In this document: piece by piece, positions 8,876 to 21,585 of the stretch | Numbering within the stretch: the stretch's first letter is position 1 | Layout: each line of letters starts with the position of its first letter | From: Amycolatopsis sp. NBC_01488 | Lineage (GTDB): Bacteria > Actinomycetota > Actinomycetes > Mycobacteriales > Pseudonocardiaceae | Assembly: GCF_036227105.1 (NCBI RefSeq) | Contig: NZ_CP109434.1 | Coordinates: 3,352,001-3,416,000, forward strand | Direction of reading: 5' to 3' | Length of the DNA: 64,000 nt | The notes under the pieces: model-generated | Told to the model about the DNA's origin: nothing | The model's input: the letters and a program-made list of their open reading frames with translations, nothing else | Databases searched by the model: none | Made by a program: the position numbers and the translations under genes

Positions 8876-10099
8876 TCAGGGCGTGTTCCACTTCTGGTTG
8901 GCGCCGCCGCCGCAGGTCCAGATCTGCAGGCGGGTGCCGTTCGCACTCGAGTTGCCGGTGGCGTCGAGGCACTTGTTCGCGTTGGGGTTCACGATGTCCT
9001 TCGCCCCGCTGATCGCCCATTTCTGGGCGGCGGTCCCGTTGCAGTCGTAGAGCTGCACCGGGGTCCCGTCCGCCGTGCCCGCGGCGTTGACGTCCATGCA
9101 CTTGCCCAGCGCCCGGATCGTGCCGTCGGTGCCGATGGTCCAGTTCTGCGCGGCGTTGCCGTTGCAGTCGGTGATCTGGATCGGCGTGCCGTTGGCGGAG
9201 TTCGCGCCCGCGACGTCGACGCACTTGCCGCCGATGCCGGTGATCGTGCCGGTCCGGCCGCTCGGCGGGGTGCCGCCACCGGTGTCGGTGGTGACGTGGA
9301 CGTAGTCGACGACCAGCTGCTGCGGGAACTGCGTGCTGCTGTTGGGGTCGCCGGGCCAGTACCCGCCGACGGCGAGGTTGAGGATGATGAAGAAGTTGTG
9401 GTCGTAGACCCAGCGGTTGCCGTTCAGGTCGGCCGGCGTCCGGGTCTGGTAGAGGTTCCCGTCGACGTACCACTTGATCTGGTTGGGCGACCAGTCCACG
9501 GCGTAGGTGTGGAAGTCGTCGGAGAAGTTCGGGCCGTTGTAGGCCGCGCCGATGCCGCCGGAGCCGGAGTAGCCGGGGCCGTGGATGGTGCCGTGCACGG
9601 TGTTCGGCTCGAACCCGACGTTCTCCATGACGTCGATTTCGCCGTCGGTCGGCCAGTTGCTGCCGCCGAGCATCCAGAAGGCCGGCCACATGCCCTGCCC
9701 GCGCGGGAGCTTCATGCGCGTCTCGAAGTGGCCGTAGGCCTGGCTGAACTTGCCGGCCGTGTTCATCCGCGCGGAGGTGTACTCGCAGCGGCCGTACCAG
9801 CAGTTGTAGTTGCCGGGATTTTCCTTCTTGGCGGTGATCACGAGGTGGCCCTGGCCGTCGAGCTGGGCGTTGTTGGTGCCCGAGGTGTAGTACTCCCGCT
9901 CGTGGTTGTTGACGTTGTCGCCGGTTTCGAGCTGCCACTTCGACCCGTCGACGGCGGCGCCCGCGGGGCCGTTGAAGTCGTCGGTGAAGGTGGCCGCGGC
10001 CATCGCCGCGGGCGCGGTCAGCGCTTGCTGCCCGAGGAACAGCAGCGAGGCGGCGGCGAGGAGGGCCGCTGCTCTTCGGATCTTGCGTGAGGTGGACAT
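8876..10099 (-). CDS. Secreted GH16 endo-beta-1,3-glucanase (laminarinase type) with CBM13
   Basis: The 407-residue protein has a long signal peptide (cleavage near AMA-A, about residue 35), a GH16 jelly-roll domain (about 37-275) and a C-terminal CBM13 (about 290-407). The catalytic motif GEIDVMEN is at 153-160, giving E154 as nucleophile, D156 as helper and E159 as acid/base. The extra Met after Val is the beta-bulge form of laminarinases. It should cut beta-1,3-glucan, the main fungal wall glucan. The ATG at 10099 opens the signal peptide. A promoter with two overlapping operator-like sites lies about 190 bases upstream. It is the only one of the four hydrolase genes with an obvious strong regulated promoter. 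Confidence 0.9.
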   Translation of the reverse strand: MSTSRKIRRAAALLAAASLLFLGQQALTAPAAMAAATFTDDFNGPAGAAVDGSKWQLETGDNVNNHEREYYTSGTNNAQLDGQGHLVITAKKENPGNYNCWYGRCEYTSARMNTAGKFSQAYGHFETRMKLPRGQGMWPAFWMLGGSNWPTDGEIDVMENVGFEPNTVHGTIHGPGYSGSGGIGAAYNGPNFSDDFHTYAVDWSPNQIKWYVDGNLYQTRTPADLNGNRWVYDHNFFIILNLAVGGYWPGDPNSSTQFPQQLVVDYVHVTTDTGGGTPPSGRTGTITGIGGKCVDVAGANSANGTPIQITDCNGNAAQNWTIGTDGTIRALGKCMDVNAAGTADGTPVQLYDCNGTAAQKWAISGAKDIVNPNANKCLDATGNSSANGTRLQIWTCGGGANQKWNTP

Positions 10100-10268
10100 C
10101 GTTGTCGCCTCTCTCACCGTTGGGGGGACGGCGTTCCGCGCGCAGCACGGAACGCGGGAGGGGGGGAGGTGGCCTCGCATGCCGGGGCGGCGGCAGGCGC
10201 GACCGCTTACGCCGGCGCTCGCGGTCCGGGCGGGGTGGACCCACGGGCGGCGACGGGCTGTTCGGTGC

Positions 10269-10291
10269 CTTTGTTGTGCTTGGCAACAAAG
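10269..10291. promoter_or_regulatory. Operator-like inverted repeat at the GH16 promoter
   Basis: CTTTGTTG and its exact complement CAACAAAG are separated by 7 bases. The arm sequence resembles operators of ROK-family repressors such as XylR of Bacillus (TTTGTT...CAACAAA). It overlaps the predicted -10 hexamer, so a bound protein would block the polymerase. The two adjacent ROK genes are the obvious candidate binders. Confidence 0.65.
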
Positions 10292-10318
10292 TATGCATGG
10301 TCCAGACAAGCCGGGCAA
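10290..10318 (-). promoter_or_regulatory. Predicted promoter of the GH16 gene
   Basis: Read on the minus strand, TTGCCC (10318-10313) and CATACT (10295-10290) are separated by 17 bases, each matching its consensus hexamer at 4 of 6 positions. The site lies about 190 bases from the GH16 start, leaving a long leader. Confidence 0.5.
10298..10309. promoter_or_regulatory. DasR dre-like element inside the GH16 promoter
   Basis: TGGTCCAGACAA matches 10 of 12 positions of the DasR dre core TGGTCTAGACCA. It lies in the spacer between the -35 and -10 hexamers. DasR controls chitin and N-acetylglucosamine genes in Streptomyces. No DasR gene is in this window, so this is a sequence resemblance only. 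Confidence 0.4.
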
Positions 10319-10779
10319 CCGTCGGCCGGTCATTTTTTTTCAATCCGAATTAAGGGTGGGGCGCTGACCGCCTCGACGCGGTGCGGGCGGCTCGAGGCGC
10401 CGCGGAGGGGGTTCCGCTCAGCGGGGCACGGGCTTGTCCACAGCCTGGCCGAGTTGTGGACAGGCCGGCCTCGGGTGCCGGCTGTGCGCGGGTTTTGTCG
10501 GGGGGCGTCGATACGCTGGAGCGGGGATGGTCCCCCTGGGAGGGCGGGCTCTGCTTCGGGGGCCGCGGCGGGGCGGGGCGGGGAAGCGGGCCGGGCTCAC
10601 GGGCCGGGGCGGGGAAGCGGGCCGGGCTCACGGGCCGTGGCGGTGGATCGGACCGGGGCTGGTCGGGCTCGGGTGTGCGGGGTCGGGGACGGACTGGGCT
10701 GGTCCTGGATCGGACCCGCGGCCGGACTCGGGCCGGGTCAGCTCTGCTTCGGGGCCGCGGCGGTGAACCGGGCCGGGGC
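10319..10779. other. Very GC-rich intergenic region with local repeats
   Basis: No convincing gene is seen between the GH16 promoter and the end of the ROK gene. Reading frames here are low-complexity Gly/Arg/Ala strings. It holds a tandem duplication (separate entry) and two copies of a GCTCTGCTTCGGGG-type word near 10548 and 10740. Confidence 0.6.
10575..10636. repeat. Perfect 31-bp tandem duplication
   Basis: Positions 10575-10605 and 10606-10636 are identical, head to tail. Each unit begins GGGGCGGGGAAGCGGG. It lies downstream of the ROK gene and outside any recognised gene, and looks like a replication-slippage product. Confidence 0.85.
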
Positions 10780-12015
10780 TCAGGCCGCGTCGGAGTCCGG
10801 GGCTCCCGGCTTCACGATCCTCGACGTCGCCCCCTGGTCCAGCAGATCCGCCACCGGCAGCGTCGCCGCTCCCGTGGCGACCGCGTCCAGGCCCAGCGAG
10901 CCCAGCTGGATCGACGTCTGGCTGAACGGGTGCCGCAGTGCGTGCTCGCCCGCCACCTCGCGGATGCGGGGCAGCAGCGACTCGCCCAGCGCCAGGCCTG
11001 CCCACCCGCCGATCACGATGCGCTCCGGGTTGAACAGGTTGATCAGGTTCGCGATCCCGGCGCCCAGGTAGCCGGCCGTCTCGTCGAGGACGCGGGCCGC
11101 CGTCTTGGACTTGGGGGCCGCCTCCAGCAGTGCCGCGAACTGGGCCTGCTCGTCCTCGCCCGGGACGTCCTTTCCGCGCATCCGGCGATACCGTGCCAGC
11201 ACTCCGCCCGCGCCGATGTACGCCTCCAGGCAGCCGCGTGCGCCGCAGCGGCAGTCGTTGCCGCCGTACGCGATCGTCGTGTGGCCCCACTCGCCCGCGC
11301 TGCTCGTCGAGCCGCGGTACGTCGTTCCGTCCGTCACCACCGCCGCGCCGACGCCCGAGCCGATCAGCGCGATCACCGCGTGCCGCGCGCCGCGGCCGGC
11401 GCCGAACCACATCTCCGCCTGGCCCTGCGTCTTCGCGCCGTTGTCGACGAACAACGGCAGACCCACGCCCGCGTCCCGCAGCAGCGAAACCAGCGGGACC
11501 GCGTCCCAGCCGACCGTCGGCGCGTGGACCAGTACCCGCGAGCCCTGCTCGACCGTGCCCGGGACGCCGATGCCGACGCCCAGCACCGCCGAGTCGTCGA
11601 TGCCCGCGCTCGCGAACACCTCGCGCAGCCCGGACGTCACCTGCTCGACCGCCGTCGCCGGGTCCGGCGCCTTCGGGAGCGGGTGCTCGACCGTCGCGAG
11701 GCGGTTCATCGCCAGGTCGAACAGCTCGACCTTGACGCCCGTCTCGCCGATGTCGACCCCCGCGACGTGCCCGTACGCCGGGTCGACGCGCAGCAGCACC
11801 CGCGGCCGGCCGCCGTCGGACTCGACCTGGCCGGCTTCGGTGATGAGCCGTTCTTCGCCCAGCTCGGCGGTCACGTTGCTGACCGTCGCCGCACTCAATC
11901 CGGTGAGCTGGCTGAGTTCGTGCCGCGACAGCGGGCCGTCGAAGTACAGTTTCGACAGCAGCAGAGAACGGTTGTGCCTCCGCAGGTCACGGACGGTGGT
12001 GCGCTTGCTCGCCAT
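10780..12015 (-). CDS. ROK family transcriptional repressor (minus-strand copy)
   Basis: This 411-residue protein has a MarR-like winged helix at about residues 10-65 (HELSQLTGLSAATVSNVTAEL) and a ROK sugar-kinase-like domain. The phosphate-binding VDIGETGVKVELFD is at about 88-100, and the zinc site comprises GHTTI (244-248) and CRCGARGC (255-262), with all Cys and His present. ROK repressors of this type bind a sugar and leave DNA. In Streptomyces the ROK repressor CsnR controls chitosanase, a useful precedent given the GH75 gene nearby. The ATG at 12015 is preferred to a TTG two codons upstream. It is divergent from a close paralogue and probably helps regulate the GH16 and ABC promoters on either side. 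Confidence 0.9.
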   Translation of the reverse strand: MASKRTTVRDLRRHNRSLLLSKLYFDGPLSRHELSQLTGLSAATVSNVTAELGEERLITEAGQVESDGGRPRVLLRVDPAYGHVAGVDIGETGVKVELFDLAMNRLATVEHPLPKAPDPATAVEQVTSGLREVFASAGIDDSAVLGVGIGVPGTVEQGSRVLVHAPTVGWDAVPLVSLLRDAGVGLPLFVDNGAKTQGQAEMWFGAGRGARHAVIALIGSGVGAAVVTDGTTYRGSTSSAGEWGHTTIAYGGNDCRCGARGCLEAYIGAGGVLARYRRMRGKDVPGEDEQAQFAALLEAAPKSKTAARVLDETAGYLGAGIANLINLFNPERIVIGGWAGLALGESLLPRIREVAGEHALRHPFSQTSIQLGSLGLDAVATGAATLPVADLLDQGATSRIVKPGAPDSDAA

Positions 12016-12147
12016 GGGCAACCCATCTGAACTCTTACCGGCTCACTGACAGAATGCCTGATCACCGTAAGTTGTGGCTATGTATTAAGTAGTGAACTAA
12101 GTCCTGAAGCCATAGTGACATGGGCGGCGTCTGGCAGAATCCCCCAG
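12016..12147. promoter_or_regulatory. Divergent ROK-ROK promoter region
   Basis: The spacer is AT-richer than its surroundings around 12080-12105. It contains TTAAGTA (12085-12091) and CTAAGT (12097-12102); the same two words recur on the other strand in the importer promoter at 13394-13406. They are candidate ROK half-sites. No clear -35/-10 pair could be fixed. Confidence 0.4.
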
Positions 12148-13335
12148 GTGACCCAGGTGGTACGCCAGACGACCCGTGACCTCCGGCGGCACAACCGCGC
12201 GGCACTCCTCTCCTCCCTGTACCTCCGCGGTCCCGTCAGCAGGCTGGAACTAGTAGCTGAATCGGGCTTGTCGGCCGCCACCGTTACCAACGTCGTCTCC
12301 GAGCTCATCGCCGACGGCGTCGTCGCGGAGGCCGGCTCGGTCGAATCCGACGGCGGACGGCCGCGGACGCTGCTGGCCGTGCGGCCGGACTTCGGGCACG
12401 TCGTGGGCGTCGACGTCGGCGAGACGCACGTCGAGGTCGGTCTGTTCGACTGCGCGCTCGGGACGCTCGGCACCGTGCGCCACCCGCTCGTCGGCACCCG
12501 GCTGGATCCGGACGAAGTGGCCGGACTGGTGCGAACCGGCATCGCGGAAGTGCTCGAAGGCGGCGAACCGGACGCGGTGTTCGGCGTCGGCATCGGCGTG
12601 CCCGGCGCGGTCCGCGACGGCGGGATCGTGCACGCGCCGACCCTCGGCTGGCGCGGCGTGGCCTTCGCCGACCTGATCCACCCGCACATCCAAGCGCCCC
12701 TCCACCTCGACAACCGCGCCCGCACCCTCGGCCAGGTCGAGAGCTGGCGCGGCGCCGGCCGGGGCGCCGAACGCGCCATCGTCGCGCTCCTCGGCGTCGG
12801 GGTCGGGGCCGCCGTCGCGACGGCCGGCCGCTCGCACCCGGACATCACGACCAGCGAGTGGGGCCACACCGTCGTCAAGGCGGCCGGGGCGGCCTGCCGC
12901 TGCGGCTCGCACGGCTGCCTGGAGGCCTACGTCGGGACCGAGGCGGTCGTCCGGCACTACGCCGACCGCGTCGGCAAGGAACCGGTCATCGGGGACGAAA
13001 GCGACGACGAACTGGCAGCCATCGTCGCCGAAGCGGCGAACCCGGGTCCGGCCGCCGACGTGCTCGCCGAGACCGCCGAATACCTCGGGATCGGCATCGC
13101 GAACCTGATCAACCTGCTCAGCCCGGACCGGGTGGTGCTTTCCGGCTCCGCGGGGGCGATCATGGGACCGGCGATCCTGCCCGCCGTGCGCGACGCGGTG
13201 GGCCGGCACGCGCTCGACTACCTGGCCGGGCACACCGAGGTCGTCCTCGGCCGGCTCGGGCCCGAGGCGGTCGCGCTCGGTGCGGCCACCCTGCCCATCG
13301 CGCAACTGCTCGCGAACGGGGGTCGAACCGGCTGA
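12148..13335 (+). CDS. ROK family transcriptional repressor (plus-strand copy)
   Basis: This is a paralogue of the neighbouring minus-strand ROK protein, about 395 residues. It begins with the shared TTRDLRRHN segment, then a winged helix (AESGLSAATVTNVVSELIADG) and a ROK domain with VDVGETHVEVGLFD. Its zinc site is GHTVV plus CRCGSHGC. GTG 12148 is chosen because conservation with the paralogue begins there; GTG 12115 would add 11 unconserved residues. It lies just upstream of the family-5 ABC importer operon, reads the same way, and is the likely local regulator of that operon. The inducer is presumably an oligosaccharide released by the adjacent hydrolases, which is inference. Confidence 0.88.
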   Translation: MTQVVRQTTRDLRRHNRAALLSSLYLRGPVSRLELVAESGLSAATVTNVVSELIADGVVAEAGSVESDGGRPRTLLAVRPDFGHVVGVDVGETHVEVGLFDCALGTLGTVRHPLVGTRLDPDEVAGLVRTGIAEVLEGGEPDAVFGVGIGVPGAVRDGGIVHAPTLGWRGVAFADLIHPHIQAPLHLDNRARTLGQVESWRGAGRGAERAIVALLGVGVGAAVATAGRSHPDITTSEWGHTVVKAAGAACRCGSHGCLEAYVGTEAVVRHYADRVGKEPVIGDESDDELAAIVAEAANPGPAADVLAETAEYLGIGIANLINLLSPDRVVLSGSAGAIMGPAILPAVRDAVGRHALDYLAGHTEVVLGRLGPEAVALGAATLPIAQLLANGGRTG

Positions 13336-13540
13336 AACCCTTGCGACGCAAGGAGTAGTCCGGTCCAAAGGCCAAGGCAAGCAGTTCTTTTATTACTTAA
13401 ACTTAGGTACAAAACGTTACCGCCGTGTTATTGACGTGACCCGAGTCACCCGGGTTGACTTCGGGACGTCGTTCGGTCGCCGGCGGTCGGGGCTCGCTAC
13501 CAGTCGACACCAAGCACGTCGTCGATGACTAGGAGGACCG
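13336..13540 (+). promoter_or_regulatory. Promoter region of the oligosaccharide importer operon
   Basis: An AT-rich patch (13388-13420) contains TACTTAA and ACTTAG, complements of the words in the ROK-ROK spacer. An inverted repeat GTGAC-CCGA-GTCAC lies at 13436-13449 beside a TTGACG (13431) and a TTGACT (13455). An AGGAGG ribosome-binding site sits just before the ATG at 13541. No confident -10 was assigned. Confidence 0.5.
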
Positions 13541-15211
<1,671 letters not shown>

Positions 15212-15214
15212 GCA

Positions 15215-16341
<1,127 letters not shown>

Positions 16342-16345
<4 letters not shown>

Positions 16346-17322
16346 GGTACCTGCTGCAACGGCTGGCCTTCTACGTCTTCACGGCCTGGGCCGCCGTCAC
16401 CATCAACTTCTTCATCCCGCGGATGATCCCGGGCGACCCGGTGCAGTCGCTGATCGCGAAGAACCAGGGCATGATCAGCGCGGACGCGATCCAGTCGCTG
16501 TATGTCCTCTTCGGACTCGACAAGAACGAAAGCCTGATCTCCCAGTACTTCGACTACTGGGGTCAGCTCTTCCGCGGCGACCTCGGGATTTCGTTCACGT
16601 TCTTCCCGACACCGGTGTCCGACCTGCTTTCCGACAGTCTGCCGTGGACGATCATCCTCGTCGGCATCACCACGATCGTCGGCTTCGCGCTCGGCACCGG
16701 GCTCGGCGTGATCGCCGGCTGGAAGCGTGGCTCGTGGGTCGACGGCCTGCTGCCGGTGACGACGTTCCTCTCGTCGATCCCGTACTTCTGGCTCGGCCTG
16801 ATCGCGCTGACGATCCTGGCCGGCCCGGGCAGTTTCTTCCCGTCGTCCGGTGGGTACGACCCGGGCGTGGTGCCCGGCTGGGACGGTGGGTTCATCGGCA
16901 GCGCGATCCAGCACAGCCTGCTGCCCGCGCTCACCATCCTGATCAGCTCGATGGGCAGCTGGATCCTGGGCATGCGCAACATGATGGTCACCGTCGCGTC
17001 GGAGGACTACGTCACCGTCGCGCACGCCAAGGGCCTGCCCGAGCGCCGGGTGATGGTCGGGTACGCCGCCCGCAACGCGCTGTTGCCCAGCGTGTCCGGC
17101 TTCGCGCTCGCCCTCGGGTTCATCGTCGGCGGCACGCTGCTGGTGGAGATCGTCTTCTCCTACCCGGGCGTCGGCTACCAGCTGTTCCAGGCGGTCGGCT
17201 CGCAGGACTACCCGCTGATGCAGGGGATCTTCCTGATCATCACGCTGTCGGTGCTGGTGGCGAACCTGTTCGCCGACGTCGCCTACCTCGCGCTCGACCC
17301 CCGCACCCGGAAGGAGGGCTGA
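16342..17322 (+). CDS. ABC transporter permease, OppB/DppB type
   Basis: This 326-residue inner-membrane subunit starts with the typical [16 protein letters not shown] helix, followed by [11 protein letters not shown] and about five further membrane segments. The cytoplasmic coupling (EAA) loop is visible as [18 protein letters not shown]. It forms the translocation channel with the following DppC-type subunit. The ATG overlaps the preceding ATPase stop by 4 bases, and the next permease begins 1 base after its stop. Confidence 0.92.
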
Positions 17323-17323
17323 C

Positions 17324-18312
17324 ATGGCCGTACCCGCGGCGGACGTCAAAGCCGCCCAGGCCCTCCCCGTCGACGCGATCGCCGGGCGCGCCAAGCGGCG
17401 CCGGTTCCGGTTCCTCACCGGCGGCAAGGCGGTCACCGGCCTGAGCGTGCTCGTGTTCTTCGTCGTGATCGCGGTCATCGGCGAGTGGATCGCGCCGTAC
17501 GACCCGTCGGCGCGCAGCAACGACCTGCTGGAGGGGCCGTCGGGCCGGCACTGGTTCGGCACCACCCACCTCGGCCAGGACATCTTCAGCCAGGTGGTGG
17601 TCGGCACCCGCAGCGTCATGCTCGTCGGGCTGACCGCCGGGATCGTGGCGACGATCCTCGCCGTGCTCGTCGGCGTGACGTCCGGCTACCTCGGCGGCAC
17701 GCCCGGTGAGGGGCTGTCCGCACTGTCCAATGTGTTCCTGGTGATCCCGGCGCTGCCGCTGATCATCATCATCGGCAGCGCGGTCCCCACCGGTGGCGAC
17801 TACCTGGTGGCGGTGATCATCGGGTTCACGTCGTGGGCGTGGGGCGCGCGCGTTCTCAGAGCACAGACGCTTTCGTTGCGTGGCCGGGAATACGTCGAAG
17901 CGGCCCGGGCGACCGGCGAGTCGACGTGGCGGATCATCTTCTTCGAGATCCTGCCGAACCTGACCGCCGTGATCGCGTCCAGCTTCGTCGGCACGGTGAT
18001 CTTCGCCGTGATGTCGGAGATCACGCTCGCGTTCGTCGGCGTCTCAGGACTGTCCAACTGGAACTGGGGCACGATCCTGTTCTGGGCGCAGAGCCAGCAG
18101 GCCCTCGCGCAGGGCGCGTGGTGGTGGTTCGTGCCGGCCGGGCTGGCGATCGCGATCCTCGGCACCGCGTTGTCCCTGCTCAACTTCGGCATCGACGAGT
18201 TCGTCAGCCCGCGGCTGCGCGGCAGCGGCAAGGCCCGCGTCAAGGGCGCCGACGGGCGGACGCATCGCATGCGCGTGGGCTTCACGCCCGTGCTCGGGCG
18301 GGAGGAACAGCC

Positions 18313-18316
<4 letters not shown>
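17324..18316 (+). CDS. ABC transporter permease, OppC/DppC type
   Basis: The 330-residue protein has an N-terminal cytoplasmic arm and then the OppC_N helix. The characteristic HWFGTTHLGQDIFSQVVVGTR follows, and then the BPD_transp_1 domain with coupling loop LRGREYVEAARATGES. It pairs with the upstream OppB-type permease. The stop overlaps the following ATPase start by 4 bases (ATGA). The C-terminal tail is longer and more basic than usual and shows no motif I recognise. Confidence 0.92.
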
Positions 18317-19308
<992 letters not shown>

Positions 19309-19349
19309 ACGCCGTCTGTCCTATCCGGTCCACCTGGAGGAGACCCGCC

Positions 19350-20753
19350 TTGACCGAGACCACAGCCGCGACCGCCGAACAGCAGGCGCTGATCGACACG
19401 CTGCCGCCGGACTTCCGCTGGGGCGTGGCCACCGCCGCGTACCAGATCGAAGGCGCGGTCGCGGAAGACGGGCGTACTCCGTCCATTTGGGACACTTTCT
19501 GCCAGGTCCCGTGGGCGATCGACAACAATGACAACGGTGACATCGCCTGCGACCACTACCACCGGATGCCGGCGGACATCGAGCTGGTCGACGAGCTCGG
19601 CGCGGACACCTACCGGTTTTCCGTGGCGTGGCCGCGGGTTCAGCCGCGCGGGCGTGGCGGCGTCAACGAGGCGGGTCTCGGGTTCTACGACCGGCTGGTC
19701 GACGAGACGCTCGGCAAGGGCATCACGCCGTGGCTGACGCTGTACCACTGGGACCTGCCGCAGGAGCTGGAGGACGCGGGCGGCTGGCCGGCGCGCGACA
19801 CGGCGTACCGGTTCGCCGACTACGCGATGCTGGTGTTCGACCGGCTCAAGGATCGAGTCCGCCACTGGACGACGTTGAACGAGCCGTGGTGCTCGGCGAT
19901 GCACGGGTACGTCCACGGCGTGATGGCGCCGGGCCGCCGTGACTACACGGCCGGGCTGCACGCGGTGCACCACCTGCTGCTGGGTCACGGCCTCGCGACG
20001 CAGCGGATGCGCCAATCAGCACAGCTCCCCACCGAGTTCGGCATCACGCTCAACATGTGCACGGCCGACCCGGCGACGGATTCCCCGGAGGACGTCCGCG
20101 CGGCGCGGCAGGCGGACGCCCTCGGCGTCCGGATCTACCTGGACCCGCTGGTCCACGGCCGCTACCCGGCGGACGTGGTGGACGACCTGGCCGCGCGCGG
20201 CGTCAAGCTGCCGATCCAGGACGGCGACCTCGACGTGATCTCGACCCCGCTGGACTTCCTGGGCGTGAACTACTACTTCGGCCAGCAGTTCTCGGGCGTG
20301 GACGAGACGGGCCGCGCGGTGGACGACGACGGCGTCCCGGCGTCCCGCACGATCCCGTTCGGCGAGCCGACGACGGCGATGGGCTGGGAGATCCTGCCGG
20401 ACAAGTTCACCGAGCTGCTGACCCGCCTCGGGCGTGACTACCCGGGCCTCCCGATGTACATCACGGAGAACGGCTCGGCGTTCGACGACGACCCGGACTC
20501 GTCCGGCTTCGTCCGCGACGAGCAGCGCACGGCGTACCTGGCTTCGCACATCGCGGCCGTGGCGGCGGCGCGCAATGCCGGGGCGGACGTCCGTGGGTAC
20601 TTCGCATGGTCCCTTTTGGACAACTTCGAGTGGGCGTACGGGTACGCGAAGCGGTTCGGCTTGATTCGCGTGGACTACGAGACGCAGGAGCGGACGATCA
20701 AGCAGAGCGGCTACTTCTACCGCGACACGGTCCGGCGGGTCCGCGGCAGCTGA
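19350..20753 (+). CDS. GH1 beta-glucosidase, cytoplasmic
   Basis: This 467-residue GH1 enzyme lacks a signal peptide, so it should hydrolyse imported oligosaccharides in the cytoplasm. The acid/base is E178 in TLNEP and the nucleophile E373 in YITENGS. The N-terminal FRWGVATAAYQIEGA is the GH1 N-terminal signature. Translation starts at TTG 19350, supported by the TGGAGGAG sequence 7 bases before it and by family length. It is last in the importer operon and is followed by a strong hairpin. The likely substrates are laminari- or gentio-oligosaccharides from the GH16 and GH30 enzymes; cellobiose cannot be excluded. Confidence 0.92.
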   Translation: MTETTAATAEQQALIDTLPPDFRWGVATAAYQIEGAVAEDGRTPSIWDTFCQVPWAIDNNDNGDIACDHYHRMPADIELVDELGADTYRFSVAWPRVQPRGRGGVNEAGLGFYDRLVDETLGKGITPWLTLYHWDLPQELEDAGGWPARDTAYRFADYAMLVFDRLKDRVRHWTTLNEPWCSAMHGYVHGVMAPGRRDYTAGLHAVHHLLLGHGLATQRMRQSAQLPTEFGITLNMCTADPATDSPEDVRAARQADALGVRIYLDPLVHGRYPADVVDDLAARGVKLPIQDGDLDVISTPLDFLGVNYYFGQQFSGVDETGRAVDDDGVPASRTIPFGEPTTAMGWEILPDKFTELLTRLGRDYPGLPMYITENGSAFDDDPDSSGFVRDEQRTAYLASHIAAVAAARNAGADVRGYFAWSLLDNFEWAYGYAKRFGLIRVDYETQERTIKQSGYFYRDTVRRVRGS

Positions 20754-20765
20754 CGATCACCCGGT

Positions 20766-20791
20766 CGGGGGTGGGGTACGCCCCACCCCCG
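20766..20791 (+). terminator. Terminator of the importer/GH1 operon
   Basis: CGGGGGTGGGG and its complement form an 11-bp stem around a TACG loop, 12 bases after the GH1 stop. Confidence 0.85.
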
Positions 20792-20874
20792 CGGCGGTGG
20801 TGCGCACCATGGTCCGCCACCCCTGGACACCCCTAACGTCGGCGGGGACAGATCCCGAACGGCGGAGGGGAACC

Positions 20875-21585
20875 ATGGCGGTCCGAACTGAGGTCAGGCC
20901 CGTACCTCGAACGGCGCAAAAGGCCTGGTGGCGGCGGCCGTGGATCGGGCCGCTGGCGCTCGTCGTGCTCGCCTTCCTCTCCTTCTCGCTGCCGCCCTAC
21001 CTGGCGCTCGACCCGGCGCAGTCGCGGGTGCCGGCGCCCGCGGGGTTCCCGGCGCACTACTGGTTCCTGGTCGGGCACGTCGTCTTCGGCTCGGTCGCGA
21101 TGATCGGCGCCGTGCTGCAGATCTGGCCGTGGCTGCGCCGGACGCACCCGGTGATCCACCGCTACGCCGGCCGCGCGTACGTCTTCGCCGGCGTGCTGCC
21201 GTCCGGGCTGATGGCCCTGACGATCGGGTCGCAGAGCCCGTTCGGTCCGGCGACCCGCGTCAGCGACGTGCTCGGCGCGGTGCTGTGGATCGGGTGCACC
21301 ATCGCGGGCTGGCGGGCGGTGCGCGAGCGGCGCTTCGGCGACCACCGCAAGTGGATGATCCGCAGCGTCACGCTGACCTTCTCGATCATCGTCAACCGGG
21401 TGATCTCGCCGATCGCGATGATCGTGCTGGCCCCGCAGATCCCGACCACCTTCGGCGGCAGCGAACTCGCCTACGGCCAGAGCGTCGCGGCCATCTCCGC
21501 CTGGGGCGGTTTGGCGTTCGCGCTGATCGTCAGCCAGCTGTGCCTGGAGCGGCGGCCCGCGCGGAAGCCAGCCAGCGTGCGATGA
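20875..21585 (+). CDS. DUF2306 family membrane protein
   Basis: The protein (236 residues) has about six or seven hydrophobic segments. The DUF2306 features are HYWFLVGHVVFGSVAMIGAV, HRYAGRAYVFAGVL and FGDHRKWMIRSVTLTFSIIVNR. The conserved His residues in helices suggest a haem- or quinone-binding membrane protein, but no function is established for the family. The ATG at 20875 has CGGAGGGG upstream. The 3' end overlaps the convergent acyl-CoA dehydrogenase gene by 56 bases. It has no obvious link to its neighbours. Confidence 0.85.
   Translation: MAVRTEVRPVPRTAQKAWWRRPWIGPLALVVLAFLSFSLPPYLALDPAQSRVPAPAGFPAHYWFLVGHVVFGSVAMIGAVLQIWPWLRRTHPVIHRYAGRAYVFAGVLPSGLMALTIGSQSPFGPATRVSDVLGAVLWIGCTIAGWRAVRERRFGDHRKWMIRSVTLTFSIIVNRVISPIAMIVLAPQIPTTFGGSELAYGQSVAAISAWGGLAFALIVSQLCLERRPARKPASVR

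Noticed and set aside
10319-10779. Several open frames up to 300 codons starting in the GC-rich spacer
   Set aside because: Their residues are repeats of Gly, Arg and Ala, and they run antisense into the ROK gene. No start signal was found.
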